DNA of 44,709 bases from an uncultured Bacteroides sp. (GCA_947173895.1 CAMWGU010000016.1:1-44709), one strand, 5' to 3'; counted from the stretch's first letter, positions 1 through 9,107 are shown. Translations and numbers: made by a program. Notes: generated by a model not told the origin, from the sequence alone.

Positions 1-518
1 CAATGCCATAACGTCTTGTGCCAGATATTCGATCCGTTTGTCTGCGATTTTCCCCGTTTCCGATTTCCCCCTCTTGACAGAATGTGTATCGGGTGGTGAC
101 AATTAAATAAGCAGGGGGGCTGTTGTGAAGTTTTTCCTATTCGGATTGACTATATAATTGTGTGCATAAAGGAAATGGATACCAACCGGAAATATCCGCT
201 GACCCAGGCTTTTCTGTTTTGAGGGTGAATACTGTGGGGAAATAAAAGAGGTGTGAACCTGCATTCTTTATCCAGCCCACAGAAGGTAACGACCAAATCA
301 CCACGACACGACTGAAAAAGCCACAGGAACACACCCGTCCGGGTGTATTTACCATGCTTTGTCCCGCGTGTCAAAATTGGTCGTTTTTACTGTGGCCGGA
401 AAAGCTGTAAATACTTATATTATCTTCTTTTTATATCTTTTTTCTCTTATCCTCTTTTTTGTATTATTCGGCAAAAGTAAAAAAATATCTCAATTATTCG
501 TGTTTGCAGGCCATTAAA
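1..518. other. gene-free stretch downstream of deoC
   Basis: I see no convincing gene here. Short open frames on the minus strand (about 137-374) lack family resemblance and use a weak start, so I do not call them. A 7-bp hairpin (ACACCCG at 331-337, CGGGTGT at 340-346) is present. A minus-strand TACTTTTG box at 479-472 matches the Bacteroidetes -7 consensus and would transcribe leftwards from about 467, but there is no good -33 partner. The left end of the window may hold the edge of another gene that cannot be judged. Confidence 0.4.
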
Positions 519-1412
519 TCAGAAGAACTTGGTCTCTTCGCCCACAATGTCCGAAAGCAGGAGGTTGGCCAGCCGGCTGGTGCCTAGGCGGAACAGTTCA
601 TTGGTCAGCCATTCTTCGCCCAATACTTCTTTGACAATGGTGTAATAGACCAAGGCATCGTGTACGGTGTTGATACCTCCGGCAGGCTTGAAACCGATCT
701 TGCGTCCTGTCACCATGTAGTATTCCTTGATGGCCTCGCACATCACTAAGGCTGCTTCGGGGGTGGCGGCAGGGCTTTCCTTGCCGGTAGAAGTCTTGAT
801 GAAGTCGGCTCCCGAGTACATAGCCAGGATGGAGGCTTTCTTGATGTTGGCCGCACTGCCCAATATGCCGGTTTCCAGAATTACTTTCAGATGGTGCTCG
901 CCACATACGGCTTTCAATTCTTCGATTTCATCGCACATGCCTTCGTAGTCTCCACTCAGGAACTTGCCGACAGGGATGACTATGTCTATTTCGTCGGCTC
1001 CGCTGTGAAGTGCCATGGCTGTTTCGGCCACTTTTACTTCGGTAAAGGTTTGCGATGAGGGGAATCCGCCCGCTACGCAGGCTATGTTTACGTGGTCGGC
1101 CTCCAGTGTGTTGTTCACCACCTCTGCCATGTTGGGGTAGACACAGATGGCAGCTACGTTTTCCAGATCGGGGAATTTCTCGATGAATTCATTTACTTTT
1201 CCGGTGAATTGCATGACGCTTTTATCCGAGTCGGTGCACTTCAGTGTGGTCAGGTCGATGCAATGGAACAGGAGTTTCTTTACATCGGTCGTATTGTTTT
1301 CTGCTACGTGTCTTTCGATGATCCGTGCTGTTTTTGCCTTCACGTCCTCATCGTGCAGATGGGTGTTATACTTGGCAAGTGCTTCTTCGTATTTGTTGTG
1401 GTTTTGCTCCAT
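519..1412 (-). CDS. deoC: deoxyribose-phosphate aldolase
   Basis: Class I aldolase that cleaves 2-deoxy-D-ribose 5-phosphate to glyceraldehyde 3-phosphate and acetaldehyde, so deoxyribose from nucleosides can enter central metabolism in the cytoplasm. The 297-residue product shows the family landmarks: EIDIVIPVGK, the Schiff-base lysine in FIKTSTGK (about Lys206) and the second active-site lysine in IGFKPAGG (about Lys242). At 297 residues it is longer than the ~225-260 of many DeoC proteins because of an N-terminal helical extension. It is the last gene of a minus-strand run (dtd, mazG-like, deoC), six bases after the MazG-like gene, and is probably co-transcribed with it. Function is secure by motif. 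Confidence 0.96.
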   Translation of the reverse strand: MEQNHNKYEEALAKYNTHLHDEDVKAKTARIIERHVAENNTTDVKKLLFHCIDLTTLKCTDSDKSVMQFTGKVNEFIEKFPDLENVAAICVYPNMAEVVNNTLEADHVNIACVAGGFPSSQTFTEVKVAETAMALHSGADEIDIVIPVGKFLSGDYEGMCDEIEELKAVCGEHHLKVILETGILGSAANIKKASILAMYSGADFIKTSTGKESPAATPEAALVMCEAIKEYYMVTGRKIGFKPAGGINTVHDALVYYTIVKEVLGEEWLTNELFRLGTSRLANLLLSDIVGEETKFF

Positions 1413-1418
1413 AATTCG

Positions 1419-1739
1419 TTATAATTTGGGGTTGTTTTTATGTCTGTCCTTGTCTCTGTTGGTTTTCTTTTCCAGATTTTGGCGGAAAGCTTCGGTAAGG
1501 TCTACTCCGGTTTGGTTTGCCAGGCAGATAAGTACCCACAGCACGTCTGCCATTTCGTCTGCCAGGTTTTCTTTTTCTCCTTGTTTAAACGACTGGTCTC
1601 CGTATTTGCGTGCCATTATGCGTGCCAGTTCGCCCACTTCCTCGGTCAGAACGGCCATATTGGTCAGTTCGCTGAAGTAGCGTACACCGTGCGTTTTGAT
1701 CCAGCGATCCACTTCTTTTTGTGCTTCTTCCAGGGTCAT
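1419..1739 (-). CDS. MazG-like nucleotide pyrophosphohydrolase
   Basis: All-alpha NTP pyrophosphohydrolase of 106 residues, the single-domain MazG-like type, expected to hydrolyse non-canonical or surplus (d)NTPs to the monophosphate. The metal-binding pattern is visible as TEEVGELAR followed by LADEMADVLW (EExxE...ExxD). A short Lys/Arg/Asn-rich tail ends the protein. Its ATG overlaps the stop codon of dtd by one base (TAATG), indicating translational coupling. It lies between two genes that deal with damaged or surplus metabolites (dtd and deoC), which suits a housecleaning role. The exact substrate cannot be read from sequence. Confidence 0.9.
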   Translation of the reverse strand: MTLEEAQKEVDRWIKTHGVRYFSELTNMAVLTEEVGELARIMARKYGDQSFKQGEKENLADEMADVLWVLICLANQTGVDLTEAFRQNLEKKTNRDKDRHKNNPKL

Positions 1740-2191
1740 TATTCTTTGTTTTTAGTGTCTATACATATAGTGACAGGGCCGTTGTTCAGCAGTTCCACTT
1801 TCATGTCTGCTCCAAACTCTCCGGTTCCTACTTCTTTGCCCAGTCCGGCACTTAGTGCCTGGCAGAAATAGTGGTAGAGGGGGATGGCTACATCGTGTTT
1901 GGCGGCACGGATGTAAGAGGGCCGGTTGCCTTTCTTGGTAGAAGCATGCAAGGTGAATTGGCTGACGACTAGCATGTCGCCGTTTACGTCTAAGATGGAT
2001 TTGTTCATTACTCCGTTTTCATCATCGAAAACCCTCATCCCGATTATTTTCTTGCATAGCCAGTCGGCGTCTTCCTGTGTGTCGGCTTCTTCAATACCTA
2101 CCAGTATCATGAATCCTTCTTTTATTGCCGATTTGCACATGCCATCTATGGTGACGGAGGCATGGCTTACCCGTTGAATAACTACTCTCAT
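1739..2191 (-). CDS. dtd: D-aminoacyl-tRNA deacylase
   Basis: Hydrolyses D-amino acids mis-attached to tRNA, and glycine from tRNA-Ala, as a quality-control step. The 150-residue product begins MRVVIQRVSHASV and carries both signature motifs: SQFTLHA and the cross-subunit Gly-Pro motif in NNGPVTI. I chose the ATG at 2191 because homologues start with this MRVV/IQR strand; the open frame continues 47 codons upstream without resemblance. It overlaps the following MazG-like gene by one base. It lies about 160 bp downstream of uvrC in the same direction. Confidence 0.95.
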   Translation of the reverse strand: MRVVIQRVSHASVTIDGMCKSAIKEGFMILVGIEEADTQEDADWLCKKIIGMRVFDDENGVMNKSILDVNGDMLVVSQFTLHASTKKGNRPSYIRAAKHDVAIPLYHYFCQALSAGLGKEVGTGEFGADMKVELLNNGPVTICIDTKNKE

Positions 2192-2348
2192 GCTTTTATG
2201 TTCTTTGTTTTTTTTAGTACTCCATGTTTGTTGCCTACAGGTGCAGTGTCCGTTTGTATAGCGGGATGAAAATATGCCCGATCTTTCTGACAGCCGTAAA
2301 GGCAGCATTTCCCTGCAATACGGAGTATGCAAAGGTAGGAAATCCCTT

Positions 2349-4169
2349 TTATTCTGTGAGCCTTTCTTTGATATTTTTAGCGGTTGCTTCGCCTACTACG
2401 GCTGCAATTTCTTCTAAAGAAGCCTGTTTGATGCGAGCTACGCTTTTGAAAGTCTTCAGTAGGGCGGTTTTTCTTTTTTCGCCCACTCCCTTGATGCTGT
2501 CTAGTGCAGATACCACTTGGCTTTTGCTTCGTTTGTCCCGGTGGAAGGTGATGGCGAAGCGGTGTACTTCATCCTGCATGCTTTCCAGCAGATGGAACAG
2601 GGGAGTGTTTTGTTTTACACCGATAGTCAGCGGAGGAAATCCGTATAGCAGTTCCGAGGTGCGGTGTTTGTGGTTCTTGGCCAGTCCGGCGATGGGAATA
2701 TTCAGATGAAGCTCGTCTTCTATTACCTCTCTGACCACTTCCATTTGTCCTTTTCCACCGTCGGTAATGATCAGGTCGGGCAGGGGAATACCTTCCTCAA
2801 TGGCCCGGCTGTATCGACGGCGAACCACTTCTTTCATCGAAGCGTAGTCATCGGGACCGGTCACTGTCTTGATGATATATTTCCGATAGTCTTTCTTGCT
2901 GGGTCTTGCTTTTTTAAAGACCACGCAAGCAGCTACGGCATCCGTTCCTTGAATATTGGAGTTATCGAAGCATTCGATGTGGTTGGGCATTTGGGTCATG
3001 TGAAGCTGCTCCTGAATCTCTTTCATCAGGCGTACGCTCCGTTGTTCGGGATTCAGTTTCTCCGCTTGTTTCAATCGGTCTACTTTATATTGCTTTACGT
3101 TCATGACAGAGAGATCGAGCAGGTGTTTCTTCTCGCCTCGTTGGGGAATGGTGAAACATACATTGTTCATCTCCATGCCCAGTTCAAAGGGTACGATGAT
3201 CTCGCGTGAAGTGCTTTTGTATCGTTCGCGCATTTCGATGATGCCCAATTGCAGAAGTTCTTCTTTCGATTCGTTCAGCCTTTTCTTGTATTCAAACGTA
3301 AAAGCTTGGTTAATGCATCCGTTTGTGATATGCAAGTAATTGATGTAGGCAGAATATTCCTCCATTTCGATGGAGAATACATCCACATTATGAATGAAGG
3401 AGTTTACCACTTCGCTTTTAGAGCGATAGTTTTCTATCAGGTCGTATTTCTCTTTTATCTTTTGTGCCTCTTCAAACTTCATTTCGACAGCCAATGCCTT
3501 CATCTCTTCCATCAGTAGGTTGCTCACCACCTGTGTGTCTCCCTTTAGAATGTTTTTTATCTCACTGATGTTTTTCATGTATTCGTCGTGCGATTGCTGT
3601 GCGATGCAGGGACCCTTGCAGTTCTTTATGTGATATTCCAGGCATACGTTGAACTTACCGGCACGGATGTTTTCGGGGATAAGGTTGAGCTTGCATGTAC
3701 GGATGGGATAGAGCTTTTTTATCAGTTCCATTACGGCGAGCATGGATGGTGCATGGCTGTACGGGCCATAATAGGACGAACCGTTGCGGATGATTTGCCG
3801 GGTTTTGAAGATGCGTGGAAAGTAGTCGTTGCTCACACAGATGGAAGGATAGGTCTTGTCATCTTTCAGCAATACATTGTAGCGTGGCTTGTATTTTTTT
3901 ATCAGGTTGTTTTCCAGCAAAAGGGCATCCTCTTCTGTTTTTACCACGATGTAGCGGATGTCGGCAATCTTGCTGACCAGCATCCGTGTTTTCTCGTTGG
4001 GATGTTCTCTGTTGAAATAAGAAGAGACCCTGCGCTTTAAATTTTTAGCTTTCCCTACATAGATGATAGTTCCTTCTGCATTCAGATATTGGTAAATGCC
4101 GGGGCTATCGGGCAGGTTTAGCACGATCCCTTTCAGATAATCATTGGTTGTTAATCCTTCTTTTTCCAT
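2349..4169 (-). CDS. uvrC: excinuclease ABC subunit C
   Basis: Nuclease of UvrABC nucleotide-excision repair that makes the 3' and then the 5' incision around bulky lesions. Domains in order: N-terminal GIY-YIG nuclease (PGIYQYL ... IIYVGKAKNLKRR), a UVR UvrB-binding helix pair near residues 200-240, the RNase H-like C-terminal nuclease (FDNSNIQGTDAVAA, IITDGGKGQ), and tandem helix-hairpin-helix (SIKGVGEKRK ... EEIAAVVGEATAKNI). The product is 606 residues, normal for the family. The ATG at 4169 is chosen because the protein then starts just ahead of the GIY-YIG domain; the upstream extension is GTG-initiated and unlike the family. The 257 bp between apt and uvrC contain no gene, only a 10-bp palindrome TGTCCGGACA (4316-4325). 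Confidence 0.97.
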   Translation of the reverse strand: MEKEGLTTNDYLKGIVLNLPDSPGIYQYLNAEGTIIYVGKAKNLKRRVSSYFNREHPNEKTRMLVSKIADIRYIVVKTEEDALLLENNLIKKYKPRYNVLLKDDKTYPSICVSNDYFPRIFKTRQIIRNGSSYYGPYSHAPSMLAVMELIKKLYPIRTCKLNLIPENIRAGKFNVCLEYHIKNCKGPCIAQQSHDEYMKNISEIKNILKGDTQVVSNLLMEEMKALAVEMKFEEAQKIKEKYDLIENYRSKSEVVNSFIHNVDVFSIEMEEYSAYINYLHITNGCINQAFTFEYKKRLNESKEELLQLGIIEMRERYKSTSREIIVPFELGMEMNNVCFTIPQRGEKKHLLDLSVMNVKQYKVDRLKQAEKLNPEQRSVRLMKEIQEQLHMTQMPNHIECFDNSNIQGTDAVAACVVFKKARPSKKDYRKYIIKTVTGPDDYASMKEVVRRRYSRAIEEGIPLPDLIITDGGKGQMEVVREVIEDELHLNIPIAGLAKNHKHRTSELLYGFPPLTIGVKQNTPLFHLLESMQDEVHRFAITFHRDKRSKSQVVSALDSIKGVGEKRKTALLKTFKSVARIKQASLEEIAAVVGEATAKNIKERLTE

Positions 4170-4426
4170 ACGCGTGTATTGTGCCGGTCGGGGCTGTAAT
4201 GTTATGCCGGGCGTTCGTTTTGCTAACGAAACCACCCTGTAGAATGAATGCGCCCGGACGCGGATTCTCTTTTATCGTGTAGATTCTTTCGTCTCAATGA
4301 GCGATGAGATACCTGTGTCCGGACATTATGCGCTGTGCTTTCCGTGTCTTGTTTCCCTTTCATAAGAATTGCATTTTGCCCATGCCGGATACACCGGGCA
4401 GGGGCGGGACTATCGGACGGCTGGCC

Positions 4427-4951
4427 TTACAGAGTCAGTAGCGTCTCTATTTCTACATCTTCGGGGAAAGCTTTTCTTCCGTTTAGTTCTCCTAATTCGA
4501 TGATGAAATTGATGAGTGTCTTTTTGGCTCCACACTTTTTTGCCAACCGGTGGGCGGCTGCCATTGTACCTCCGGTGGCCAATAAATCATCGTGCAGCAA
4601 AACCACATCGTTCTCTCCGATGGCATCTTTATGTATTTGGATACTGTCGGTGCCATACTCTTTGGCATATGTTTCTTCTACTACTTCGGCGGGGAGTTTG
4701 CCAGGCTTGCGTGCCATGACAAAGCCTGCTCCCAGGCGTGCTGCCAATGCACCGCCCAAAATGAAGCCGCGCGATTCGATACCTACCACTTTGGTAATGC
4801 CTTTGTCTTTATACATTTCGTATAGGGAGTCCAGCATCCCTTGTATGCACTCGGCGTTCTTGAACAGGGTAGTCACGTCGTAGAACAGAATTCCCGGGAT
4901 AGGAAAATCTGGGATTTCTCTTAAGTTCGCTTTAAGTGTTTCTTTATTCAT
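4427..4951 (-). CDS. apt: adenine phosphoribosyltransferase
   Basis: Purine-salvage enzyme forming AMP from adenine and PRPP in the cytosol. The 174-residue product has the type I PRTase fold with the PRPP-binding loop VVLLHDDLLATGGTMAA and the upstream VVGIESRGFILG segment. Length matches the family. It follows mnmG in the same direction with a 59-bp gap that contains the parS palindrome, and precedes uvrC. The mnmG-apt-uvrC order is one I recognise from Bacteroidetes genomes. Confidence 0.96.
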   Translation of the reverse strand: MNKETLKANLREIPDFPIPGILFYDVTTLFKNAECIQGMLDSLYEMYKDKGITKVVGIESRGFILGGALAARLGAGFVMARKPGKLPAEVVEETYAKEYGTDSIQIHKDAIGENDVVLLHDDLLATGGTMAAAHRLAKKCGAKKTLINFIIELGELNGRKAFPEDVEIETLLTL

Positions 4952-4985
4952 AACCAGTGTTTTATTGTTTATCCGTTAAATTACT

Positions 4986-5001
4986 TGTTTCACGTGAAAC
5001 A
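4986..5001. promoter_or_regulatory. parS centromere-like site (ParB binding)
   Basis: A perfect 16-bp palindrome, TGTTTCACGTGAAACA, lies in the apt-mnmG gap. It is identical to the consensus ParB-binding parS site known from many bacterial phyla, where such sites cluster around the replication origin. mnmG (gidA) is a classical origin-proximal gene in other bacteria, which fits, although I saw no DnaA-box cluster here. The base match is observed directly; binding by a ParB homologue is inferred. Confidence 0.8.
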
Positions 5002-5010
5002 TTCCGTCGG

Positions 5011-6882
5011 CTAGCGTCCCAGCAGGACTAGTAGTACGTTGATGTCGCTAGGCGAGATGCCCGGTATACGGCTGGCTTGTGCCAGGGTTTCAGGATCTAT
5101 CTTGATCAGTTTTTGCCGGGCTTCGGTTGATAGCGAGTTCAGCGAATTATAATCAAACTTACCTTTGATGCGGATGGCTTCCAGCCGATGGATCTTGTCG
5201 GCGATCAGGCGTTCGCGGTCAATGTATCCTTGGTACTTGATCAGTATTTCGGCGGCTTCGGTCACTTCTTCTTTTCGGTCGGTGATTTTATCGAGCATGC
5301 TTTGGAAGACCGGTATGTGGGCGGCTATGTTTCCGATGGTGATCTGCGGACGGTTCAGCAGGTCGATGAGCTTGCAGCCGTGGGTCAGGCGGGCTGTGCC
5401 TAGGCTTTCCAAAACATCGTTGATTAATGCGGCCTTGATGGAGAAGTTTTTGGCGAACTCGATGATTTGGCCTACTGCCTCCCGTTTGCTGCAAAGGTGC
5501 TTGTAGCGGTCTTGCTTGGCCAGTCCCAGACTGTATGCACGTTCGGTGAGGCGCATGTCGGCATCGTCTTGCCGAAGTAGGATGCGATATTCGGCACGTG
5601 AGGTGAACATACGATAGGGCTCGTCCACACCTTTGGTCACCAGATCGTCAATCAATACACCGATGTAGGCTTCGTCGCGGCCCAGTGTGAACGGCTCTCC
5701 GCCGTGGCAGTTGATATGTGCGTTGATGCCCGCAATGATTCCTTGCCCACCGGCTTCTTCATATCCCGTGGTTCCGTTCACTTGTCCGGCAAAGAACAGG
5801 TTCTTGATTTGTTTCGATTCCAATGTGTGTTTCAATTGGGTGGGATCGAAGTAATCGTATTCGATGGCGTATCCCGGTCGGTAAACCACTAGGTTCTTGA
5901 ATGCGGGGATTTTCTTCAGTGCGGCCAGCTGGATGTCCATGGGCAGCGAGGAAGAGAAGCCGTTCAAGTAGAGTTCTTGCGTGGTTTCTCCTTCGGGTTC
6001 CAGAAACAACTGATGCTGCGGCTTGTCGGGGAAGGTGACGATTTTGGTTTCTATGCTGGGACAGTAACGTGGCCCAATGCTTTGTATTTGTCCGTTGAAA
6101 AGGGGAGAATCGGGCAATCCTTTTCTCAGCACTTCGTGTGCCTCTTCGTTGGTGAAGCAGGTCCAGCATTGCAGTTGTTTCAGTTTGCGCGGCTCGCTCA
6201 TGAACGAGAAGCGGTGGAAATCGTTTTCGCCGTCCTGTGTCTCCATCAGGCTGTAGTCTACGCTACGTCCGTCTATCCGGACCGGGGTGCCGGTTTTCAT
6301 TCGTCCGACTGTGATTCCGTGGCGGGTGATGGATTCGGTTAGGCGATAAGATGCCGGTTCGGCCATGCGTCCTCCTGCCAGTTTTTTATGGCCGATGTGC
6401 ATCAGTCCGTTCAGGAATGTTCCGGCGGTCAGCACGATGCATTTGGCATGGAATGTCACTCCCCAGCAAGTGGTAAGTCCGGTCACTTCTCCATTCTCCA
6501 CCGTCAGTTCTTCCACTGTGTCTTGCCAGATATGCAGGTTGGGAGTGTTCTCCAAAATCTCGCGCCAGGCCCAGATGAACTTGCCCCGGTCGCATTGCGC
6601 GCGCGGGCTCCACATGGCCGGTCCTTTAGAGCGGTTGAGCATGCGAAACTGTATGGCGGTGCGGTCTGTCACCAGTCCCATGTAGCCGCCTAACGCGTCT
6701 ATCTCTCTTACGATTTGCCCCTTGGCGATGCCACCAACGGCAGGGTTACAACTCATTTGCCCGATCTTGTTCATGTCCATGGTGATCAGGCAGGTCTTTG
6801 AGCCCAGATTGGCAGCGGCTGCAGCTGCTTCGCATCCTGCATGTCCGGCGCCTATTACAATTACGTCGTATTTAAAATCCAT
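5011..6882 (-). CDS. mnmG: tRNA U34 carboxymethylaminomethyl synthesis enzyme MnmG
   Basis: FAD-dependent enzyme that, with MnmE, installs the cmnm5 group at the wobble uridine of several tRNAs. The 623-residue protein starts with the dinucleotide-binding fold (DVIVIGAGHAGCEAA) and has the family signature SCNPAVGGIAKG near residue 45, then the MnmE/tRNA-binding C-terminal helical domain. The ATG at 6882 places the Rossmann motif at the N-terminus; a start nine codons earlier is also open. A minus-strand TATTTTTG promoter box lies about 25 bp upstream (6914-6907). Length and motifs are normal. Confidence 0.97.
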   Translation of the reverse strand: MDFKYDVIVIGAGHAGCEAAAAAANLGSKTCLITMDMNKIGQMSCNPAVGGIAKGQIVREIDALGGYMGLVTDRTAIQFRMLNRSKGPAMWSPRAQCDRGKFIWAWREILENTPNLHIWQDTVEELTVENGEVTGLTTCWGVTFHAKCIVLTAGTFLNGLMHIGHKKLAGGRMAEPASYRLTESITRHGITVGRMKTGTPVRIDGRSVDYSLMETQDGENDFHRFSFMSEPRKLKQLQCWTCFTNEEAHEVLRKGLPDSPLFNGQIQSIGPRYCPSIETKIVTFPDKPQHQLFLEPEGETTQELYLNGFSSSLPMDIQLAALKKIPAFKNLVVYRPGYAIEYDYFDPTQLKHTLESKQIKNLFFAGQVNGTTGYEEAGGQGIIAGINAHINCHGGEPFTLGRDEAYIGVLIDDLVTKGVDEPYRMFTSRAEYRILLRQDDADMRLTERAYSLGLAKQDRYKHLCSKREAVGQIIEFAKNFSIKAALINDVLESLGTARLTHGCKLIDLLNRPQITIGNIAAHIPVFQSMLDKITDRKEEVTEAAEILIKYQGYIDRERLIADKIHRLEAIRIKGKFDYNSLNSLSTEARQKLIKIDPETLAQASRIPGISPSDINVLLVLLGR

Positions 6883-7289
6883 TGATTTATTTCTTTTTAC
6901 CGTTTGCAAAAATACGAATTTTACTCTGTAAAGAAGTGATAATGCGGCGAAAAAAGAATGGGCGGAGGCATGTCTTCTCCATTAAAGACCGTGAAAAAAC
7001 ACCTGCGCGGCCACGTTGGAAAACACGTACGTACGCGTCTGTAGCCATGAATTTTCGCCTTTTATTTGCTCCGCAGAGGGGTGAAGAAGCATTCCGGATG
7101 GGGCGTATTCCGGGTGGGAAAGCCTTATTGGCAGGTATCCCGGTTGTCTGTAAGGGAAAGGTAATTTTCTGTGTTGGTTTCTTGGTGCGCACGGCATGGA
7201 GTAGAGTTGGCCGTGCGCAGGGCGGATGGTGGTTGCAAAGCGTTTGGAAGCCATCGGGCTTCTGCCTTGGAAAAGGCGCTCGGCCTGCA
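6883..7289. other. ybeY-mnmG intergenic region with hairpin
   Basis: About 400 bp between ybeY and mnmG. An open frame covers most of it on the minus strand (7300-6887), but its composition is rich in Pro/Arg/Lys with no domain and it overlaps the end of ybeY, so I treat it as spurious. A 10-bp perfect inverted repeat (TGCGCACGGC at 7186-7195, GCCGTGCGCA at 7210-7219, 14-nt loop) could be a terminator stem for ybeY, but no T-run follows it on the minus strand. An ACGTACGTACG-rich patch occurs near 7025. Confidence 0.4.
6907..6914 (-). promoter_or_regulatory. -7 promoter box for mnmG
   Basis: TATTTTTG on the minus strand matches the Bacteroidetes -7 consensus TAnnTTTG and lies 24 bp before the mnmG ATG. 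No good -33 TTG is visible at 19-21 bp. Transcription would start near 6900. Confidence 0.45.
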
Positions 7290-7706
7290 TTACAGAGCAA
7301 GGAGGGCCAGGGCCTTGTTTTCGGCTGCTTCCATTATTTCCCGTTCGCCGGGACCTTTGTCATTGATGCCACACAGGTGAAGGATGCCATGGATAATCAC
7401 CCGGTGAAGTTCCCGATTGTAAGGTTGCCTAAACTGCTCGGCATTGGTGCGTACCGTGTCCAGGCTGATGAATAAATCGCCGGAGATACGGTCGCCTTCG
7501 CAATAGTCGAAAGTGATGATGTCTGTATAATAATCATGTTTCAGATATTGTTGGTTCACTTCCAGAATCTTGTCGTCCGAACAGAAGATATAAGCGATCT
7601 CTCCCGTTCTTTTTCCGTAGCCGGCCGCCACTTCTTTGATCCATGCGGTTGTTTCTTTTTTCTTGATGTCGGGCATCTTTACCCCGTCGGTTTGATAACT
7701 GATCAT
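7290..7706 (-). CDS. ybeY: endoribonuclease YbeY (rRNA maturation factor)
   Basis: Single-strand-specific metallo-endoribonuclease involved in 16S rRNA 3'-end maturation and ribosome quality control. The 138-residue product contains the zinc motif in the form HGILHLCGINDKG near the C-terminus. The third histidine of the classical HGxLHLxGYDH is replaced by an Asn-Asp-Lys segment, a variation I have seen in Bacteroidetes homologues, so I do not regard it as broken. A TATCTTTG -7 box (7739-7732) sits about 26 bp upstream. It starts the minus-strand housekeeping run. Confidence 0.92.
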   Translation of the reverse strand: MISYQTDGVKMPDIKKKETTAWIKEVAAGYGKRTGEIAYIFCSDDKILEVNQQYLKHDYYTDIITFDYCEGDRISGDLFISLDTVRTNAEQFRQPYNRELHRVIIHGILHLCGINDKGPGEREIMEAAENKALALLAL

Positions 7707-7731
7707 AGGTCGATTGGTTTTGATTCGATGG

Positions 7732-7739
7732 CAAAGATA
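7732..7739 (-). promoter_or_regulatory. -7 promoter box for ybeY
   Basis: TATCTTTG on the minus strand, an exact TAnnTTTG match, 25 bp before the ybeY start. A weak TTTA -33-like element lies about 19 bp further upstream. Confidence 0.5.
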
Positions 7740-7835
7740 ATATAAACCCGGAGCAGAATAAAATGAACTTATTCATTTTTTTATATTACGATGCTGTTTG
7801 TCTCCCGCTTAGGTGATAAAGATACCCCTTGTATT

Positions 7836-9068
7836 TTATCCGAAGAAAAGATAGCAGATCAGGATGGCTGCAATGATTCCTGCTCCGTCGGCCAGCAGAC
7901 CGCATGGAACTGCATGGCGGGTTTTCGCTACCCCCACACTGCCGAAATATACTGCCAGAATATAAAAGGTGGTATCGGTGGATCCTTGAAAGATGCAAGC
8001 TAGTCTGCCGGCAAACGAGTCGGGACCGTATGTGTTCATGGTGTCTATCATCAGTCCGCGTGCTCCGCTTCCGCTCAAAGGCTTCATCAGTGCCGTGGGA
8101 ATCGCTCCTACAAAATCGCTGTCCATGCCACATTGCCTTATTATTTCGCCAATGCCCTCTATTATGTATTCCATCGCTCCCGATGCGCGGAATACGCCGA
8201 TTCCTACCAGAATGGCCATCAGATAGGGAATGATGCGTACGGCAGTTCCGAATCCTTCTTTGGCTCCTTCGATAAAAGTGTCATAGACATTGATCTTCTT
8301 CCTGATTCCGGCCATGATAAAGCCGATGATGATAAGGAATAAGAAAACGTTGGCAAAGGTGGTGGAACAAATGTCTATTTGTTCTTGCGGCAAGGTGTGG
8401 AAGAGATAAATAATTCCGGCCACCAGCAGGCTGATGCCTCCTAAAAACAGCAGGATGGTACGATTGAGTAAATTGATGCGTTGGTAAACGCTTACTGCTA
8501 CAATGCCGGTCAGGGTGGAGCAGAAAGTTGCCAGCAAAAGCGGGACGAATACATCTGTAGGTTGGGCGGCCCCTAATTGTGTGCGATATACCATAATGCT
8601 GATAGGAATCAATGTCAGCCCCGATGTGTTCAGCACCAGAAACATAATCATGGAATTGCTGGCCGTATCTTTTTGGGAATTCAGTTCTTGCAGACTTTCC
8701 ATGGCTTTCAGTCCCAAGGGGGTGGCGGCGTTGTCCAGTCCCAGCATGTTGGCTGCCAGATTCATGAAGATGCTTCCTGTCACCGGATGTCCTTTGGGTA
8801 TATCAGGAAAAAGTTTGCAGAACAGAGGGCTCAGCAATCGGGCAAATGAGGCGATGACTCCGCCTTGTTCGCCTATTTTCATGATTCCTAGCCAGAGGGA
8901 GAGTACTCCGGTCAGTCCTAGTGAAATCTCGAAAGCGGTTTTTGAAGAACTGAAAGTAGAGTTGATTATTTCGGGAAACACTTGGGCGTCGCCCAGAAAG
9001 ACGAGCCGGATTAACGCTACAGCAAAAGCAATCAGAAAAAAGGATATCCAAATGTAGTTTAGAACCAT
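7836..9068 (-). CDS. nucleoside recognition (SpmA/SpmB-like) membrane protein
   Basis: Polytopic inner-membrane protein of 410 residues that reads as a fusion of the spore-maturation proteins SpmA and SpmB, each built on a nucleoside-recognition Gate domain. The SpmA-like half carries MNLAANMLGLDNAATPLGLKAM; the second half has AVRIIPYLMAILVGIGVFRASG and MKPLSGSGARGLMIDTM. The organism does not sporulate, so the role is not sporulation; a transporter or channel for a small metabolite is the usual guess and is unproven. A TACATTTG promoter box lies at 9107-9100. The gene is separated from ybeY by 129 bp and may be transcribed alone. Confidence 0.85.
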   Translation of the reverse strand: MVLNYIWISFFLIAFAVALIRLVFLGDAQVFPEIINSTFSSSKTAFEISLGLTGVLSLWLGIMKIGEQGGVIASFARLLSPLFCKLFPDIPKGHPVTGSIFMNLAANMLGLDNAATPLGLKAMESLQELNSQKDTASNSMIMFLVLNTSGLTLIPISIMVYRTQLGAAQPTDVFVPLLLATFCSTLTGIVAVSVYQRINLLNRTILLFLGGISLLVAGIIYLFHTLPQEQIDICSTTFANVFLFLIIIGFIMAGIRKKINVYDTFIEGAKEGFGTAVRIIPYLMAILVGIGVFRASGAMEYIIEGIGEIIRQCGMDSDFVGAIPTALMKPLSGSGARGLMIDTMNTYGPDSFAGRLACIFQGSTDTTFYILAVYFGSVGVAKTRHAVPCGLLADGAGIIAAILICYLFFG

Positions 9069-9099
9069 ATCTCTAGTATTTTATGAGTGATTAATGAAG

Positions 9100-9107
9100 C
9101 AAATGTA
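9100..9107 (-). promoter_or_regulatory. -7 promoter box for the nucleoside-recognition gene
   Basis: TACATTTG on the minus strand matches TAnnTTTG and lies 31 bp before the ATG at 9068. No clear -33 box is visible. Confidence 0.4.

Noticed and set aside
137-374. Two overlapping minus-strand frames of 72-74 codons left of deoC
   Set aside because: Weak or non-ATG start, no signal, no domain, and both frames compete for the same bases.
4940-5010. Possible replication origin around the parS site
   Set aside because: No cluster of DnaA boxes and no dnaA, dnaN or AT-rich unwinding region is visible; a parS site alone does not make an origin.
6887-7300. 137-codon minus-strand frame between ybeY and mnmG
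   Set aside because: Overlaps the end of ybeY, low similarity to any protein type, rich in Pro/Arg; I judge it non-coding, though the long gap itself stays unexplained.
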